Source of the DNA: CAZWEZ01 sp964632795
GTDB lineage: Bacteria; Pseudomonadota; Alphaproteobacteria; Rhodospirillales; 2-02-FULL-58-16
Direction: 5' to 3'
Length of the DNA stretch: 57,501 bases
Assembly: GCA_964632795.1 (NCBI GenBank)
Contig: CAZWEZ010000007.1
Span: 1-57,501 of the forward strand
The notes beneath the pieces were generated by a model. The model saw nothing but the letters and a program-made list of their open reading frames with translations. It made no database searches and was not told where the DNA came from. Shown here piece after piece: positions 37,401 through 48,485 of the stretch (its first letter is position 1; the number at the start of each line of letters is the position of its first letter). A program made the position numbers and the translations under genes.

Positions 37401-38735
37401 ATGAACTCCGGAACCATCTATGCCCTGTCCACCGGCGCCGGGCGCGCCGGGCTGGCGGTGATCCGGGTTTCGGGGCCCGGCGCCGCCGGCGTGCTGGCTC
37501 GCCTTGCAGGGATCGCCCCCCCGGCGCCGCGCCGGGCGACGCGAATCCGCCTCGCCTGCCCGGATAGCGGAGAACTTCTCGACGACGCCCTGGCCCTGTG
37601 GTTCCCGGCTCCGGCCAGCTACACCGGCGAGGACGTCGCCGAGCTGCACGTCCACGGCGGGCCGGCGGTGATCGCCGGCCTTCTCGCCGCGCTTGGCGGC
37701 TGTCCCGGGTTGCGGATGGCCGAACCCGGCGAGTTCACCCGGCGCGCCTTCGGGAACGGCAAGCTGGACCTGACCGCGGCCGAGGGCCTGGCCGACCTCG
37801 TCGCCGCCGAGACCGCGGCCCAACGGGCTCAGGCGCTGCGCCAGTTGGGCGGCGAACTGGGGCGGCTCTACGACTCGTGGCGGGAGCGCCTGATCGGTGC
37901 CCTGGCCCACTTCGAGGCCGCCATCGACTTCTCCGACGAGGACCTGCCGCCGGGTGTCGCCGAAGCCACCGGGGGCGACGTCGCCGGGTTGATCGCCGAA
38001 ATCGACCAACATCTCGACGACCAGCGCCGCGGCGAGCGGCTGCGCGACGGCGTCCGCGTGGCCATCGTCGGCCCGCCCAATTCGGGCAAGTCGAGCCTCT
38101 TCAACCTGCTGGCCCGGCGCGACGCAGCCATCGTCTCCGAGCAGCCGGGCACCACCCGGGACATCATCGAGGTCCACATGGACTTCGCCGGCTACCCGGC
38201 GGTGGTCGCCGACACCGCCGGCCTGCGCGAGAGCACCGGCACCGTCGAGGCGGAGGGCGTGCGCCGGGCCCGGCGCTGGGCCCGCGACGCCGACCTGCGC
38301 CTGGTCGTGTTCGACCAACAGGTTTGGCCGGAGGTGGATACCCACACCGCCGAACTGATCGACGGCGACGCCGTGGTGGTGGTCAACAAGATCGACCTGG
38401 GACCGCCGGCCCCGCCCCTCGAAATCCAGGGGCGGCCGGCGTTGGCCGTTTCGGTGCTCACCGGCGACGGCATAGAGGCCCTGATGACGGCCCTCGAATC
38501 GAAGGTCGCCGGACGCTGCCTGGGCGCCGCGTCGCCGGCCTTGACCCGGGCTCGCCACCGCCAGGCCCTGGAGGAGTGCCGGGACGCCTTGAGGCGGTCG
38601 ACGACGGCCGGGGCGGTGGAACTGGCCGCCGAGGACCTGCGCCTGGCGGCCCGGGCCCTGGGACGGATCACCGGCCGGGTGGTGGTGGAAGAGATCCTCG
38701 ACGTGATCTTCCGAGACTTCTGCATCGGTAAATGA
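37401..38735 (+). CDS. mnmE: tRNA modification GTPase MnmE
   Basis: 444 residues. MnmE, with MnmG, makes the 5-carboxymethylaminomethyl group on wobble uridine 34. The folate-binding N-terminal domain begins GTIYALSTGAGRAGLAVIRV. The G domain lies in a helical domain: G1 GPPNSGKSS (224-232), G3 DTAG (271-274), G4 NKIDL. The protein ends with the catalytic CIGK tail. A perfect TATAAT lies at 37366-37371 upstream, without a convincing -35. AGGA precedes ATG. Two parS sites follow the stop. Confidence 0.97.
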   Translation: MNSGTIYALSTGAGRAGLAVIRVSGPGAAGVLARLAGIAPPAPRRATRIRLACPDSGELLDDALALWFPAPASYTGEDVAELHVHGGPAVIAGLLAALGGCPGLRMAEPGEFTRRAFGNGKLDLTAAEGLADLVAAETAAQRAQALRQLGGELGRLYDSWRERLIGALAHFEAAIDFSDEDLPPGVAEATGGDVAGLIAEIDQHLDDQRRGERLRDGVRVAIVGPPNSGKSSLFNLLARRDAAIVSEQPGTTRDIIEVHMDFAGYPAVVADTAGLRESTGTVEAEGVRRARRWARDADLRLVVFDQQVWPEVDTHTAELIDGDAVVVVNKIDLGPPAPPLEIQGRPALAVSVLTGDGIEALMTALESKVAGRCLGAASPALTRARHRQALEECRDALRRSTTAGAVELAAEDLRLAARALGRITGRVVVEEILDVIFRDFCIGK

Positions 38736-38742
38736 GGCGACC

Positions 38743-38758
38743 TGTTTCACGTGAAACA
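38743..38758. promoter_or_regulatory. parS: parS centromere site 1
   Basis: TGTTTCACGTGAAACA, a perfect 16-bp palindrome identical to the widely conserved ParB-binding consensus. It lies in the mnmE-mnmG gap, 7 bp after the mnmE stop. ParB from the parAB operon 3.5 kb downstream is the expected ligand. Confidence 0.95.
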
Positions 38759-38804
38759 GCGACTCGTTTGACGGGCACTGGAAACCCAGCGGAATCGCAT
38801 ATGG

Positions 38805-38820
38805 TGTTTCACGTGAAACA
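38805..38820. promoter_or_regulatory. parS: parS centromere site 2
   Basis: A second perfect TGTTTCACGTGAAACA, 62 bp from the first, in the same intergenic gap. The spacing is close to six helical turns, which would place both ParB clamps on the same face. Confidence 0.95.
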
Positions 38821-38902
38821 AGCGACACAAGATATTGTGGCTTTGAACCAGTACCCGTCGGCGGGGTTTGACTCTGCGGGACCTCGTCCCTAGATTCCCG
38901 CC

Positions 38903-40768
<1,866 letters not shown>

Positions 40769-40770
40769 TA

Positions 40771-40786
40771 TGTTTCACGTGGAACA
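40771..40786. promoter_or_regulatory. parS: parS centromere site 3 (variant)
   Basis: TGTTTCACGTGGAACA differs from the perfect palindrome at one position but still fits a TGTTNCACGTGNAACA pattern. It lies between mnmG and rsmG, 2 kb from the other two sites. Confidence 0.85.
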
Positions 40787-40825
40787 GAAATCCCGTCCGA
40801 CGAGGCGATTTTTGGCGAGGCGATT

Positions 40826-41461
40826 TTGGTCCTGAAAAAACCGCCTGCCATGACTCCAGAGGAATTCCAGGCGCTGGCCGAGGTCTCCGCCGATACCCTG
40901 GGACGCCTGAAGGAGTACGTGGCGCTGGTGGAGAAATGGCAGCGCCGGATCAACCTGGTCGGGCGCTCAAGCCTGGCCGACGTCTGGCGGCGGCATCTCC
41001 TGGATTCGGCTCAGCTCGCGGCCCACCTTCCGGGCCGGGCACGCAATGTGGTCGATCTCGGCAGCGGCGCCGGGTTCCCGGGACTGGTCCTGGCGGTGAT
41101 GGGGCCGGCGCGGGTGCATCTGGTGGAGAGCGATTCGCGGAAATGCATATTTCTCCGCGAAGCCATCCGGATCACGGCGGCGAATGCCGAGATTCACCAC
41201 TGCCGGATCGAGGCCATGGACCCCTTCGCCGTCGACGCGATCACCGCCCGGGCCTGCGCTCCCCTTGCCAAACTGCTGGAGTATGCGTTGCCGTTCGTGG
41301 GCGGCGGCGGCGCCTGCCTGTTTCTCAAGGGCCGGAAGGCACAACGGGAATTGACGGATTCGTTAAAAATATGGATGATGCGCGTAACGCGAATCCGAAG
41401 CATATCGGATCCATCCGGGGAGATCCTGAAACTGGAGGACATTTCGCGCCGTCATGATTGA
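40826..41461 (+). CDS. rsmG: 16S rRNA (guanine-N7) methyltransferase RsmG
   Basis: 211 residues from TTG 40826, which has GAGG 6 bp upstream; ATG 40850 (MTPEEFQAL) is possible but lacks a ribosome site. Methylates G527 of 16S rRNA. Class I fold with LVGRSSLADVWRRHLLDSAQ, motif I VVDLGSGAGFPGL, and VHLVESDSRKCIFLREA. It overlaps parA by 8 bp, forming rsmG-parA-parB. Confidence 0.95.
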   Translation: MVLKKPPAMTPEEFQALAEVSADTLGRLKEYVALVEKWQRRINLVGRSSLADVWRRHLLDSAQLAAHLPGRARNVVDLGSGAGFPGLVLAVMGPARVHLVESDSRKCIFLREAIRITAANAEIHHCRIEAMDPFAVDAITARACAPLAKLLEYALPFVGGGGACLFLKGRKAQRELTDSLKIWMMRVTRIRSISDPSGEILKLEDISRRHD

Positions 41462-42263
41462 TCACAACTCGACCGCACGGGACCGCGAAACCCGGATCAT
41501 CGCCATCGCCAACCAGAAGGGGGGCGTCGGCAAGACCACCACCGCCATCAACCTGGCCACCGCCCTGGCCGCGGTCCGCAAGAAGGCGCTGATCCTCGAT
41601 CTGGATCCCCAGGGCAACGCCAGCACCGGCCTCGGCATCGGGCGCAAGGAACGCGACATCAACTCCTACCACGTGCTGATCGGCGAGGCCCGCTTCGAGG
41701 ACGCCGTCGTCGGGACGACCATTCCCGGGTTGTCGGTGATACCCTCGGGCATCGACCTGTCGGGGGCGGAGATCGAGCTGGTCAACCAGGAGCACCGGGA
41801 ATTTCATCTGCGCCGGGCCCTGGACGGCGCCGACGGGGATTGGGACTACATCCTCATCGACTGCCCGCCGGCCCTCGGGCTGCTCACCATCAACGCCCTG
41901 GTCGCCGCCCAGGCGGTGCTGGTCCCCCTGCAATGCGAGTTCTTCGCGCTGGAGGGAATCAGTCACCTGATGAGGACCATCGAACGCGTCCGGCGGACAT
42001 ATAATCCTGCGCTCGAAATACAAGGTATTGTGTTAACCATGTACGATAAACGCAATAACTTGTCCGGAATGGTGGCCGACGACGTTCGCGAGTTCTTCGG
42101 CGACAAGGTCTACGAGACCGTGATTCCGCGCAACGTGCGGGTTTCCGAGGCGCCCTCCCACGGCTGTCCGGCGCTGATCTACGACATGCAGTGCGCCGGC
42201 TCCCAGGCCTATCTCCACCTGGCCAGCGAGGTGCTCCGCCGCGAGCGCCAGGCGGCGACCTGA
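41454..42263 (+). CDS. parA: Chromosome-partitioning ATPase ParA
   Basis: 269 residues. Deviant Walker A QKGGVGKTTTAINLATAL at residues 21-38, A' motif LDLDPQGNAST, Walker B ILIDCPPALGLLTINAL. ParA-ATP dimers on the nucleoid pull ParB-parS complexes. It overlaps rsmG by 8 bp, and its stop shares one base with the parB start (TGATG). Together with the three parS sites nearby, this makes a complete ParABS system. Confidence 0.97.
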   Translation: MIDHNSTARDRETRIIAIANQKGGVGKTTTAINLATALAAVRKKALILDLDPQGNASTGLGIGRKERDINSYHVLIGEARFEDAVVGTTIPGLSVIPSGIDLSGAEIELVNQEHREFHLRRALDGADGDWDYILIDCPPALGLLTINALVAAQAVLVPLQCEFFALEGISHLMRTIERVRRTYNPALEIQGIVLTMYDKRNNLSGMVADDVREFFGDKVYETVIPRNVRVSEAPSHGCPALIYDMQCAGSQAYLHLASEVLRRERQAAT

Positions 42264-43522
42264 TGGCCGAGGACAAGAAGCGCCGCAACCTGGGCCGCGG
42301 CCTGTCGGCCCTGCTCGGGGAGGAAAGCGAGGACTACGCCGAGTTGGACCGGCTTCGGGTGTCGAAGCTGGTGGCCATCGAAAGCGTCCATCCCGGACGC
42401 TACCAGCCCCGGCACAAGGTGGACGACGAGTCGAACCGGGGCTTGGCCCAGTCGATCATCGAGAAGGGCATCCTGCAACCGCTTCTGGTCCGCCGCCACC
42501 CCGAGAAGGCCAACGAGTTCGAGATCATCGCCGGCGAACGGCGCTGGCGTGCCGCGCAGTTGGCCAAGATCCACGAGGTCCCGGTCATCATAAAAGACCT
42601 CACCGACCAGGAAGCCCTGGAGGTGGCGCTGGTCGAGAACCTGCAACGCCAGGACCTGACGCCGCTCGAGGAAGCCGAGGGCTACCGGCAGCTGATGGAC
42701 GAGTTCTCCCATACCCAGAAGGCGCTGGCCAAGGTCCTCGGCAAGAGCCGCAGCCACGTCGCCAACATGATGCGCCTGCTGAGCCTTCCCCAAGCGGTCA
42801 AGGGGATGCTGGACTCCGGCGCGCTGAGCGCCGGCCACGCCCGGGCGCTGTTGAACGCCGACGATCCCACGGCACTGGCCAACCGGGTGGTCAAGGGCGA
42901 CCTCAACGTGCGCCAGACCGAGCGCCTGGTCCAGGGCAAGGGCCCCAAGCCCAAGGCCCGCAAGCCGGCGCTGCCCAAGGACGCCGACACCATCGCCCTG
43001 GAACGGGACCTGGAGACCCTTCTCGGCCTCAAGGTGGAGATCACGTTCCGGGGCAGGGACGGGACGCTGACCCTCCACTACGAGTCCCTGGAGCAGTTGG
43101 ACGACATTCTCCATCGGCTGAGCCGTGGCGCCTTCGCCGGCAAGGCCGTCCAGGCGGACGATGGACCGATCATCGCCCACGACGGCGAGGCCTTGGTCGA
43201 ACTCGACATCGATCCCGAAGTCCTGCCCGAAGACCCGGAAGAGGCCGTCGAACCGAAAGAGAGCCTGGCCGCTGACGCGGTCCCCATCGAGGACGCCCCC
43301 GACGTGGAAGAGGTCGCCGAAGCCGTCGAGGCGGCCCTGGCCGAAGAATTGTCGATAGACGAGACCGAACCGGACGCCGCCGCCGCGCCGAGCGATGCCG
43401 ATAATCCCAAGGACGTGATCGCCGACCTGGAGACGGAGACGTTCGAGGACGAGGCGGCGACCGGGGACGCCGCCGAAGACGTGATCGCCGCGCTCGAGGC
43501 GGAGCTGGACAAGGGGACTTAA
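42263..43522 (+). CDS. parB: ParB with unusually long acidic C-terminal tail
   Basis: 419 residues. The canonical ParB core is present: N-terminal NLGRGLSALLGE, CTP-binding GERRWRAAQLA (91-101) and ENLQRQDLTPLEEAEGY, HTH QKALAKVLGKSRSHVANMM (152-170), and a C-terminal dimerisation segment ending near residue 290. Family members are usually about 280-310 residues. Here about 129 further residues (291-419) are strongly acidic and alanine-rich (EDAPDVEEVAEAVEAALAEE is one 20-residue piece). Its stop overlaps that of holA by 4 bp on the other strand. Confidence 0.96.
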   Translation: MAEDKKRRNLGRGLSALLGEESEDYAELDRLRVSKLVAIESVHPGRYQPRHKVDDESNRGLAQSIIEKGILQPLLVRRHPEKANEFEIIAGERRWRAAQLAKIHEVPVIIKDLTDQEALEVALVENLQRQDLTPLEEAEGYRQLMDEFSHTQKALAKVLGKSRSHVANMMRLLSLPQAVKGMLDSGALSAGHARALLNADDPTALANRVVKGDLNVRQTERLVQGKGPKPKARKPALPKDADTIALERDLETLLGLKVEITFRGRDGTLTLHYESLEQLDDILHRLSRGAFAGKAVQADDGPIIAHDGEALVELDIDPEVLPEDPEEAVEPKESLAADAVPIEDAPDVEEVAEAVEAALAEELSIDETEPDAAAAPSDADNPKDVIADLETETFEDEAATGDAAEDVIAALEAELDKGT

Positions 43523-44541
43523 CCCCGCCGAGCCGCCTGGGCAATCCGCAACAGGGCGCGTGAGCAGACGGCTTCCGCCGGCAGGCCGGTGGTCTTGCAG
43601 TCGAGCTCGGCTTCGATGACCAGCTCCAGGGCCTGGCCGAGGCGGTGCGGCGGCCAGTTGCGAAGCTGGGCCCGGAAGCGGTCGGTGTGGATGTAGATGA
43701 CCGGCGGCCGGAGCGCCTTCATCGCCTGGTCCGGCGTGTGGCCGTGGGCGGTCAATCCGCCGGCAAGGTGGAGCCGCTGCAGGTGCCGGGCGGCGGCCCT
43801 CAGCACCCCGACCGGATGCAGTCCCTCCGAGAAGGCCCGCGCCAGCGCCCGGTCCAGGGATGCACGCTCGCCGCCGGCCGCGGCGTAGGCCACGGCATCC
43901 AGCGAAGTGGCGGCGCTGTCGTCGACGCAGGCCCGGACGTCCTCGAGCTCGACGGTTCCCGGTCGGCCCATGTAGAGGGCCAGTTTTTCCAGTTCGTTGC
44001 GGGTCACGATACGGTCGGCGCCGAGGATCTCGGCGAGGCGCGACAGGGCATCGGGGGTCGCCTTGAGGCCGTGGCGGCCCAGGGTCTCGAAGATCACCGC
44101 GTTGAGGCGTTTCGAGTCGTCGCCGTAGCACGCGATGCTGGCGGCGTTGTCGGCCCGTTCGAAGAGGCCGCGCAACGACGATCTCTTGGCGAGATTTCCC
44201 GCCTCGGCCACCACCAGGGCATCGCCGCCGGGAGCGGCCAGGAAGTCGCGGAAGACATCCGACAGGGAATCGACGGCGTCGCGCACCCGGACCACCCGCC
44301 GGCCGCCGGTCATCGACAGCGCCGCCGCCTCGTCGCCCAGGCGGGCGGCGTCGTTACTGAGGTCGGACTCGAACAGTTCGGCGATCCGGAAGGGATCGCC
44401 AAGGTCCTCGACGACACCCCGCACCAGGGCCTCGGCGCGTTCGCGGATCAGTCCCCGGTCGGGGCCGTAAACCAGCACCGCGACGACCTTGGGGTCGGGT
44501 TGACTCAGGAAACCGTCGATCCGGGCGTCGGTGATCTTCAC
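43519..44541 (-). CDS. holA: DNA polymerase III delta subunit
   Basis: 340 residues; clamp-loader subunit that opens the beta clamp. The N-terminal AAA+-like fold is degenerate (VAVLVYGPDRGLIRERAEAL), as expected for delta. The C-terminal collar domain runs from about 220. It overlaps the lptE stop as ATGA, in the conserved leuS-lptE-holA order. Convergent with parB. Confidence 0.94.
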   Translation of the reverse strand: MKITDARIDGFLSQPDPKVVAVLVYGPDRGLIRERAEALVRGVVEDLGDPFRIAELFESDLSNDAARLGDEAAALSMTGGRRVVRVRDAVDSLSDVFRDFLAAPGGDALVVAEAGNLAKRSSLRGLFERADNAASIACYGDDSKRLNAVIFETLGRHGLKATPDALSRLAEILGADRIVTRNELEKLALYMGRPGTVELEDVRACVDDSAATSLDAVAYAAAGGERASLDRALARAFSEGLHPVGVLRAAARHLQRLHLAGGLTAHGHTPDQAMKALRPPVIYIHTDRFRAQLRNWPPHRLGQALELVIEAELDCKTTGLPAEAVCSRALLRIAQAARRG

Positions 44542-45086
44542 TGGCCTGGCGTCTGCGCGGGGCGACGCTGACGGCCGAAGTAGATGGCGAGGCGGTTGCG
44601 GATATCGACTGCAATCTCGCGGATAGCGTGTGATCTGGCGTCCATCCGGGCCTTCAAGGTGGCGAATTCCGAATCAATGATGTTGTAGCTGCTCGACAAG
44701 GTGAGGGTGTCCGACAGCAAGGCATCCTCGCCCCCGCCCTCGGCCAAGCGGAGCGTGAAATTGGCGCTCACACGGAGATTGGCGCGGGTGGCGAAGGAAC
44801 TCTTGCGGACCGCCAGCTCCTGGGTGCTCTCGCTGATCGTCACCTTCAGGGTGTACCTGGGGTAGGCGGGGCGCCCCCTGGGGGTGAGCCGCGTCAGGAG
44901 GTGGTTTCGAAGCTGCTGGCCCAAGCGGTCGGAAATCGGCTTGACGTCGATGGTGGCGAGTTGGGCCGGAATCCCGGCTCCCCCGCGGCTGTCGTACAGG
45001 GGGCGGAAACCGCACGATGCGAGGAAGACCATGGCGGCCAACAGAACCAGGGTCGCCGACAGCGGGCGGATTCTAAATGACGACAT
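44538..45086 (-). CDS. lptE: LPS-assembly lipoprotein LptE
   Basis: 182 residues. The signal peptide ends in a lipobox LASC, with Cys near residue 25 followed by GFRPLY, the LptE/RlpB signature start. LptE plugs the LptD barrel that inserts LPS into the outer leaflet. The rest is a typical LptE-length alpha/beta domain. It overlaps leuS by 14 bp and holA by 4 bp. Confidence 0.93.
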   Translation of the reverse strand: MSSFRIRPLSATLVLLAAMVFLASCGFRPLYDSRGGAGIPAQLATIDVKPISDRLGQQLRNHLLTRLTPRGRPAYPRYTLKVTISESTQELAVRKSSFATRANLRVSANFTLRLAEGGGEDALLSDTLTLSSSYNIIDSEFATLKARMDARSHAIREIAVDIRNRLAIYFGRQRRPAQTPGQ

Positions 45087-47682
45087 TGACGATCCGATTG
45101 GCTACCACGATGACCTTTCGCGCCGGACGGCCGGCCATCGCCGCCGACACGTTGGGCAACTCCAGTGCCGCCGCCTCGGCGGTTTCGCGTTGGCAGTCCT
45201 TGGGCAGCTCCAGGGTGCCGCGCAACTTGCCGTTGACCTGGACGGCGACGGTGACGGTTTCCTCGACCAGCAGGGTTTCATCGACATCCGGCCACGCGGT
45301 ATCGGCCAACAGGGTCCGGTGCCCGAGCCGCTGCCACAGTTCCTCGGCCAGGTGGGGCATCATCGGCCCGATCAGGTTGACCACCGCCTCGCTTCCCTGG
45401 CGCCGGACCCAGGCCGATCCGTCGTCCGTGCCGTCCACCGCGGCGAGGAGATTGGTCAATTCGCGGATCCGGGCCACCGCCTTGTTGAAGCGGAAGCGGT
45501 CGAGATCGCCGGACACCGCGGCCACGGTCTTGTGGATCGCCCGGTAGGCTCTGTCGGCGACCGGCGGCAGGGAGTCGGGCCGCGGCGAGGCGATGGCGGC
45601 AAGAGGCAGGGGCGGCTGGAAGATCATCCGCCACAGGCGGTTGAGGTAGCGCCAGGCGCCGTCGATCCCGGCGTCGGTCCAGTCCAGATCGCGCTCGGGC
45701 GGACTGTCCGAGAGCATGAACAGGCGCGCCGCGTCGGCGCCGTAGGCGTCGATGATGGCTTCGGGATCGACCACGTTGCGGCGCGATTTGCTCATCTTCT
45801 CCGAGCGCCCGACGGTCACCGGGGCGCCGGTCTCGGCGTGCCTTGCGGTGCCGTCCTCGGCGCGCGTCACATCCGTGGGGAACAGCCAGTCGCCGTTGGC
45901 GGCCCGGTAGGTCTCGTGACAGACCATGCCCTGGGTCATCAGGCCGGCGAACGGTTCCTTGATGTCGAGATAGCCGCATTGTTTCAAGGCCCTGGTGAAG
46001 AACCGCGAATACAGGAGATGGAGCACCGCGTGCTCGATGCCGCCGATATACTGGTCCACCGGCATCCAGTAATCGGCGGCCCGGCGGTCGAAGGCGGTCC
46101 CGGCCTTGGGCGAACAGAAGCGAATGAAATACCACGACGATTCGACGAAGGTATCGAAGGTATCGGTCTCCCGGCGCGCCGGACGGCCGCAGCCCGGACA
46201 CCCGACATGTTTCCAGGTGGGGTGGTTGTCCAGCGGGTTGCCGGCGCCTTCCAGGCTGGCGTCGTCGGGAAGCAGGACCGGAAGGTCCTCCTCGGGGACC
46301 GGGACCATGCCGCAGTCCTCGCAGTAGACGACCGGAATCGGGCACCCCCAGTAGCGCTGGCGAGAGACGCCCCAATCGCGGAGCCTGTACGTGGTCGCCC
46401 GCCGTCCGGCGTCGGCCGCCTCGAGGCGGTCGGCGACCTCGTCCTTGGCCTGCTCGATGGTCATTGTGTCGAGGAAGTCGGAGTTGATCATCGTCCCGTC
46501 GCCGACATAAGCCTCCTCGCCGATGGTGAAGCTCTCGGCGCTCTCGCCCGGCGGGGCGACCACCGGGGTCACCCTGAGGGCGTACTTGCGGGCGAAGTCC
46601 AGGTCGCGCTGGTCGTGGGCCGGGCAGCCGAAGATGGCGCCGGTCCCGTAGTCCATGAGCACGAAATTGGCGACGAAGACGGGCAACTCAAGGCCCTCGA
46701 CGAAGGGGTGCAGGGCCACTACCCCGGTATCGAAGCCCAGCTTCTCGGCGGTCTCGATGGCTTCCTCGCTGGTCCCCATCCGGTTGCATTCGGCGATGAA
46801 ATCACTCAGCGTAGGATTGTTCTGGGCCAATTCCAGGGACAGCGGGTGGTTGGCGGCCAGGGCGCAGAACGAGGCCCCGAAAATGGTGTCGTGGCGGGTG
46901 GTGAAGACCTCCAGGGTGTCGATCCCGCGACCCTCGCGACCCTTCAGGGGGAAAACCATGTAGGCGCCCTGGGAGCGGCCGATCCAGTTCTCCTGCATCA
47001 GCCGCACCCGTTCCGGCCACCGCTCCAACTCCTTCAGGGTCTCCAGGAGATCGTCGGCGAAGGCGGTGATGCGCAGGAACCACTGGGACAGCTGGCGTTT
47101 CTCGACCGGCGCTCCGGACCGCCAACCCTTGCCATCGATGACCTGTTCGTTGGCCAGCACGGTGTTCTCGACCGGATCCCAGTTGACCCAGGATTCCTTG
47201 CGGTAGGCCAGTCCCTGCTCGAGGAAATCGAGGAACATCTTCTGCTCGTGGCGGTAGTAGTCGGCGTCGCAGGTGGCGATCTCGCGGGACCAGTCGTAGG
47301 ACAACCCCATCGACTTCAGTTGCTGGCGCATGGTCTCGATGTTGGTCCTGGTCCAGAGGGCGGGGTGGACCTTGTTCTCGATCGCCGCGTTCTCGGCCGG
47401 CAGCCCGAAGGCGTCCCAGCCCATCGGGTGGATGACGTTGAACCCCCGGGCGCGCTTGTAGCGGCTGACCAGGTCGCCGAGGGTATAGTTGCGCACATGG
47501 CCCATGTGGATGCGTCCCGAGGGATAGGGGAACATCTCCAGTACGTAGTACTTGGGCCGCTCGGCGTCCTCGCCGACGGCGAAGCAACCGCGCTCCTCCC
47601 AGATGGCCTGCCACTTGGCTTCCGTCTGCCTGAAGTTGTAGCGCGACAGGGCGTCCGGTTTGATCTCGTCCATCGCGGTCAT
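45073..47682 (-). CDS. leuS: Leucyl-tRNA synthetase
   Basis: 869 residues, class Ia synthetase. HIGH-type motif HMGH at 59-62 (FPYPSGRIHMGHVRNY), editing domain CP1 with TTRHDTIFGASF, and KMSKS at about 628-632. The C-terminal anticodon-binding domain and VQVNGKLR segment are intact. ATG at residue 4 is an alternative start. It heads the leuS-lptE-holA transcript; a DUF3576 lipoprotein gene lies 21 bp upstream. Confidence 0.98.
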   Translation of the reverse strand: MTAMDEIKPDALSRYNFRQTEAKWQAIWEERGCFAVGEDAERPKYYVLEMFPYPSGRIHMGHVRNYTLGDLVSRYKRARGFNVIHPMGWDAFGLPAENAAIENKVHPALWTRTNIETMRQQLKSMGLSYDWSREIATCDADYYRHEQKMFLDFLEQGLAYRKESWVNWDPVENTVLANEQVIDGKGWRSGAPVEKRQLSQWFLRITAFADDLLETLKELERWPERVRLMQENWIGRSQGAYMVFPLKGREGRGIDTLEVFTTRHDTIFGASFCALAANHPLSLELAQNNPTLSDFIAECNRMGTSEEAIETAEKLGFDTGVVALHPFVEGLELPVFVANFVLMDYGTGAIFGCPAHDQRDLDFARKYALRVTPVVAPPGESAESFTIGEEAYVGDGTMINSDFLDTMTIEQAKDEVADRLEAADAGRRATTYRLRDWGVSRQRYWGCPIPVVYCEDCGMVPVPEEDLPVLLPDDASLEGAGNPLDNHPTWKHVGCPGCGRPARRETDTFDTFVESSWYFIRFCSPKAGTAFDRRAADYWMPVDQYIGGIEHAVLHLLYSRFFTRALKQCGYLDIKEPFAGLMTQGMVCHETYRAANGDWLFPTDVTRAEDGTARHAETGAPVTVGRSEKMSKSRRNVVDPEAIIDAYGADAARLFMLSDSPPERDLDWTDAGIDGAWRYLNRLWRMIFQPPLPLAAIASPRPDSLPPVADRAYRAIHKTVAAVSGDLDRFRFNKAVARIRELTNLLAAVDGTDDGSAWVRRQGSEAVVNLIGPMMPHLAEELWQRLGHRTLLADTAWPDVDETLLVEETVTVAVQVNGKLRGTLELPKDCQRETAEAAALELPNVSAAMAGRPARKVIVVANRIVNVVI

Positions 47683-47703
47683 GTCCGGGGGCGGGAGGTC
47701 GCG

Positions 47704-48255
47704 CTATTGCTGCATGGTTTCACGGCGCAGCTGCCTGGCCCGGGTGAGGATGGCGTCCTCGATCCTGGTGTCCGTCCCTTCGGGCACCGAGGCGTTCATC
47801 CAGTCGCCGCTATCGTGGACCTGGCGGAACACCGCCACGCGCACGCCGTCGGCGCGCAACGCCCGGCCCAGGATATAGACGTTCAGCTTGAACCGTTCGC
47901 CGGGCGACTCGGCGTTGGAATGCCAATCGGTGATGATGACGCCGCCGAAGGGGTCGGCCGAATTCACCGGCATGAAGGAAATGGTGTCCAACGAGGCCCG
48001 CCACAGGAAACTGTTGACGCCGATTCCCCCGCCATCGGGCGTCACCTTCTTGTTGTCGTCGCCGAAGATGGAGAACCCTCCTTCGCCGAAGACACTCTCC
48101 CTTTCACCATAGACTGGGGTCGAATCTGACTTTCGCCGAGATCCTGGATATTCCCCGACAACATCAGCACCCTCGCACCCGGCAAGCAGGATGACGGCGA
48201 GGCCCAGGAAACAGGCCAACGTCACCGGCAATCGATCGCGCCTTGGCAACAGCAT
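47704..48255 (-). CDS. DUF3576 lipoprotein
   Basis: 183 residues from ATG 48255 with AAGGA upstream. The signal peptide ends in lipobox LAGC (Cys near 27), then a 40-residue linker and the DUF3576 core (GVNSFLWRASLDTISFMPV, GGVIITDWHS, RADGVRVAVFRQVHDSGDW). It is a predicted envelope lipoprotein of unknown function, almost always found directly before leuS in alphaproteobacteria. Divergent from the first TPR-sulfotransferase gene, with a 230-bp gap holding no clear further gene. Confidence 0.9.
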   Translation of the reverse strand: MLLPRRDRLPVTLACFLGLAVILLAGCEGADVVGEYPGSRRKSDSTPVYGERESVFGEGGFSIFGDDNKKVTPDGGGIGVNSFLWRASLDTISFMPVNSADPFGGVIITDWHSNAESPGERFKLNVYILGRALRADGVRVAVFRQVHDSGDWMNASVPEGTDTRIEDAILTRARQLRRETMQQ

Positions 48256-48485
48256 GGGTGTCCTTCCCTGAAATTTCCATTCTGGTAGAGCCGGGAGGCA
48301 CTCCTGTCAACGGATCAATGCCGCCCGGAGGCGCCGACCCAGCCGGACCATCGAACCCCTATACAATAATACACGCCGGGCGGTTTTCATAGGTTCCACT
48401 CCACGGGAGCCCGTTCGGTTCGCGAAAATTGACGCCGGTTGCCGGATCGGGCAACCTAACCGGCTGCTTTCACCCGGAAAGACCG

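Noticed and set aside
38743..38820. parS palindromes as a terminator after mnmE
   Set aside because: No U-run follows, and the 16-mers are exact centromere consensus sites.
44884..48129. A plus-strand open frame of 1081 codons opposite leuS
   Set aside because: Antisense shadow of leuS, lptE and DUF3576; no recognisable motifs.
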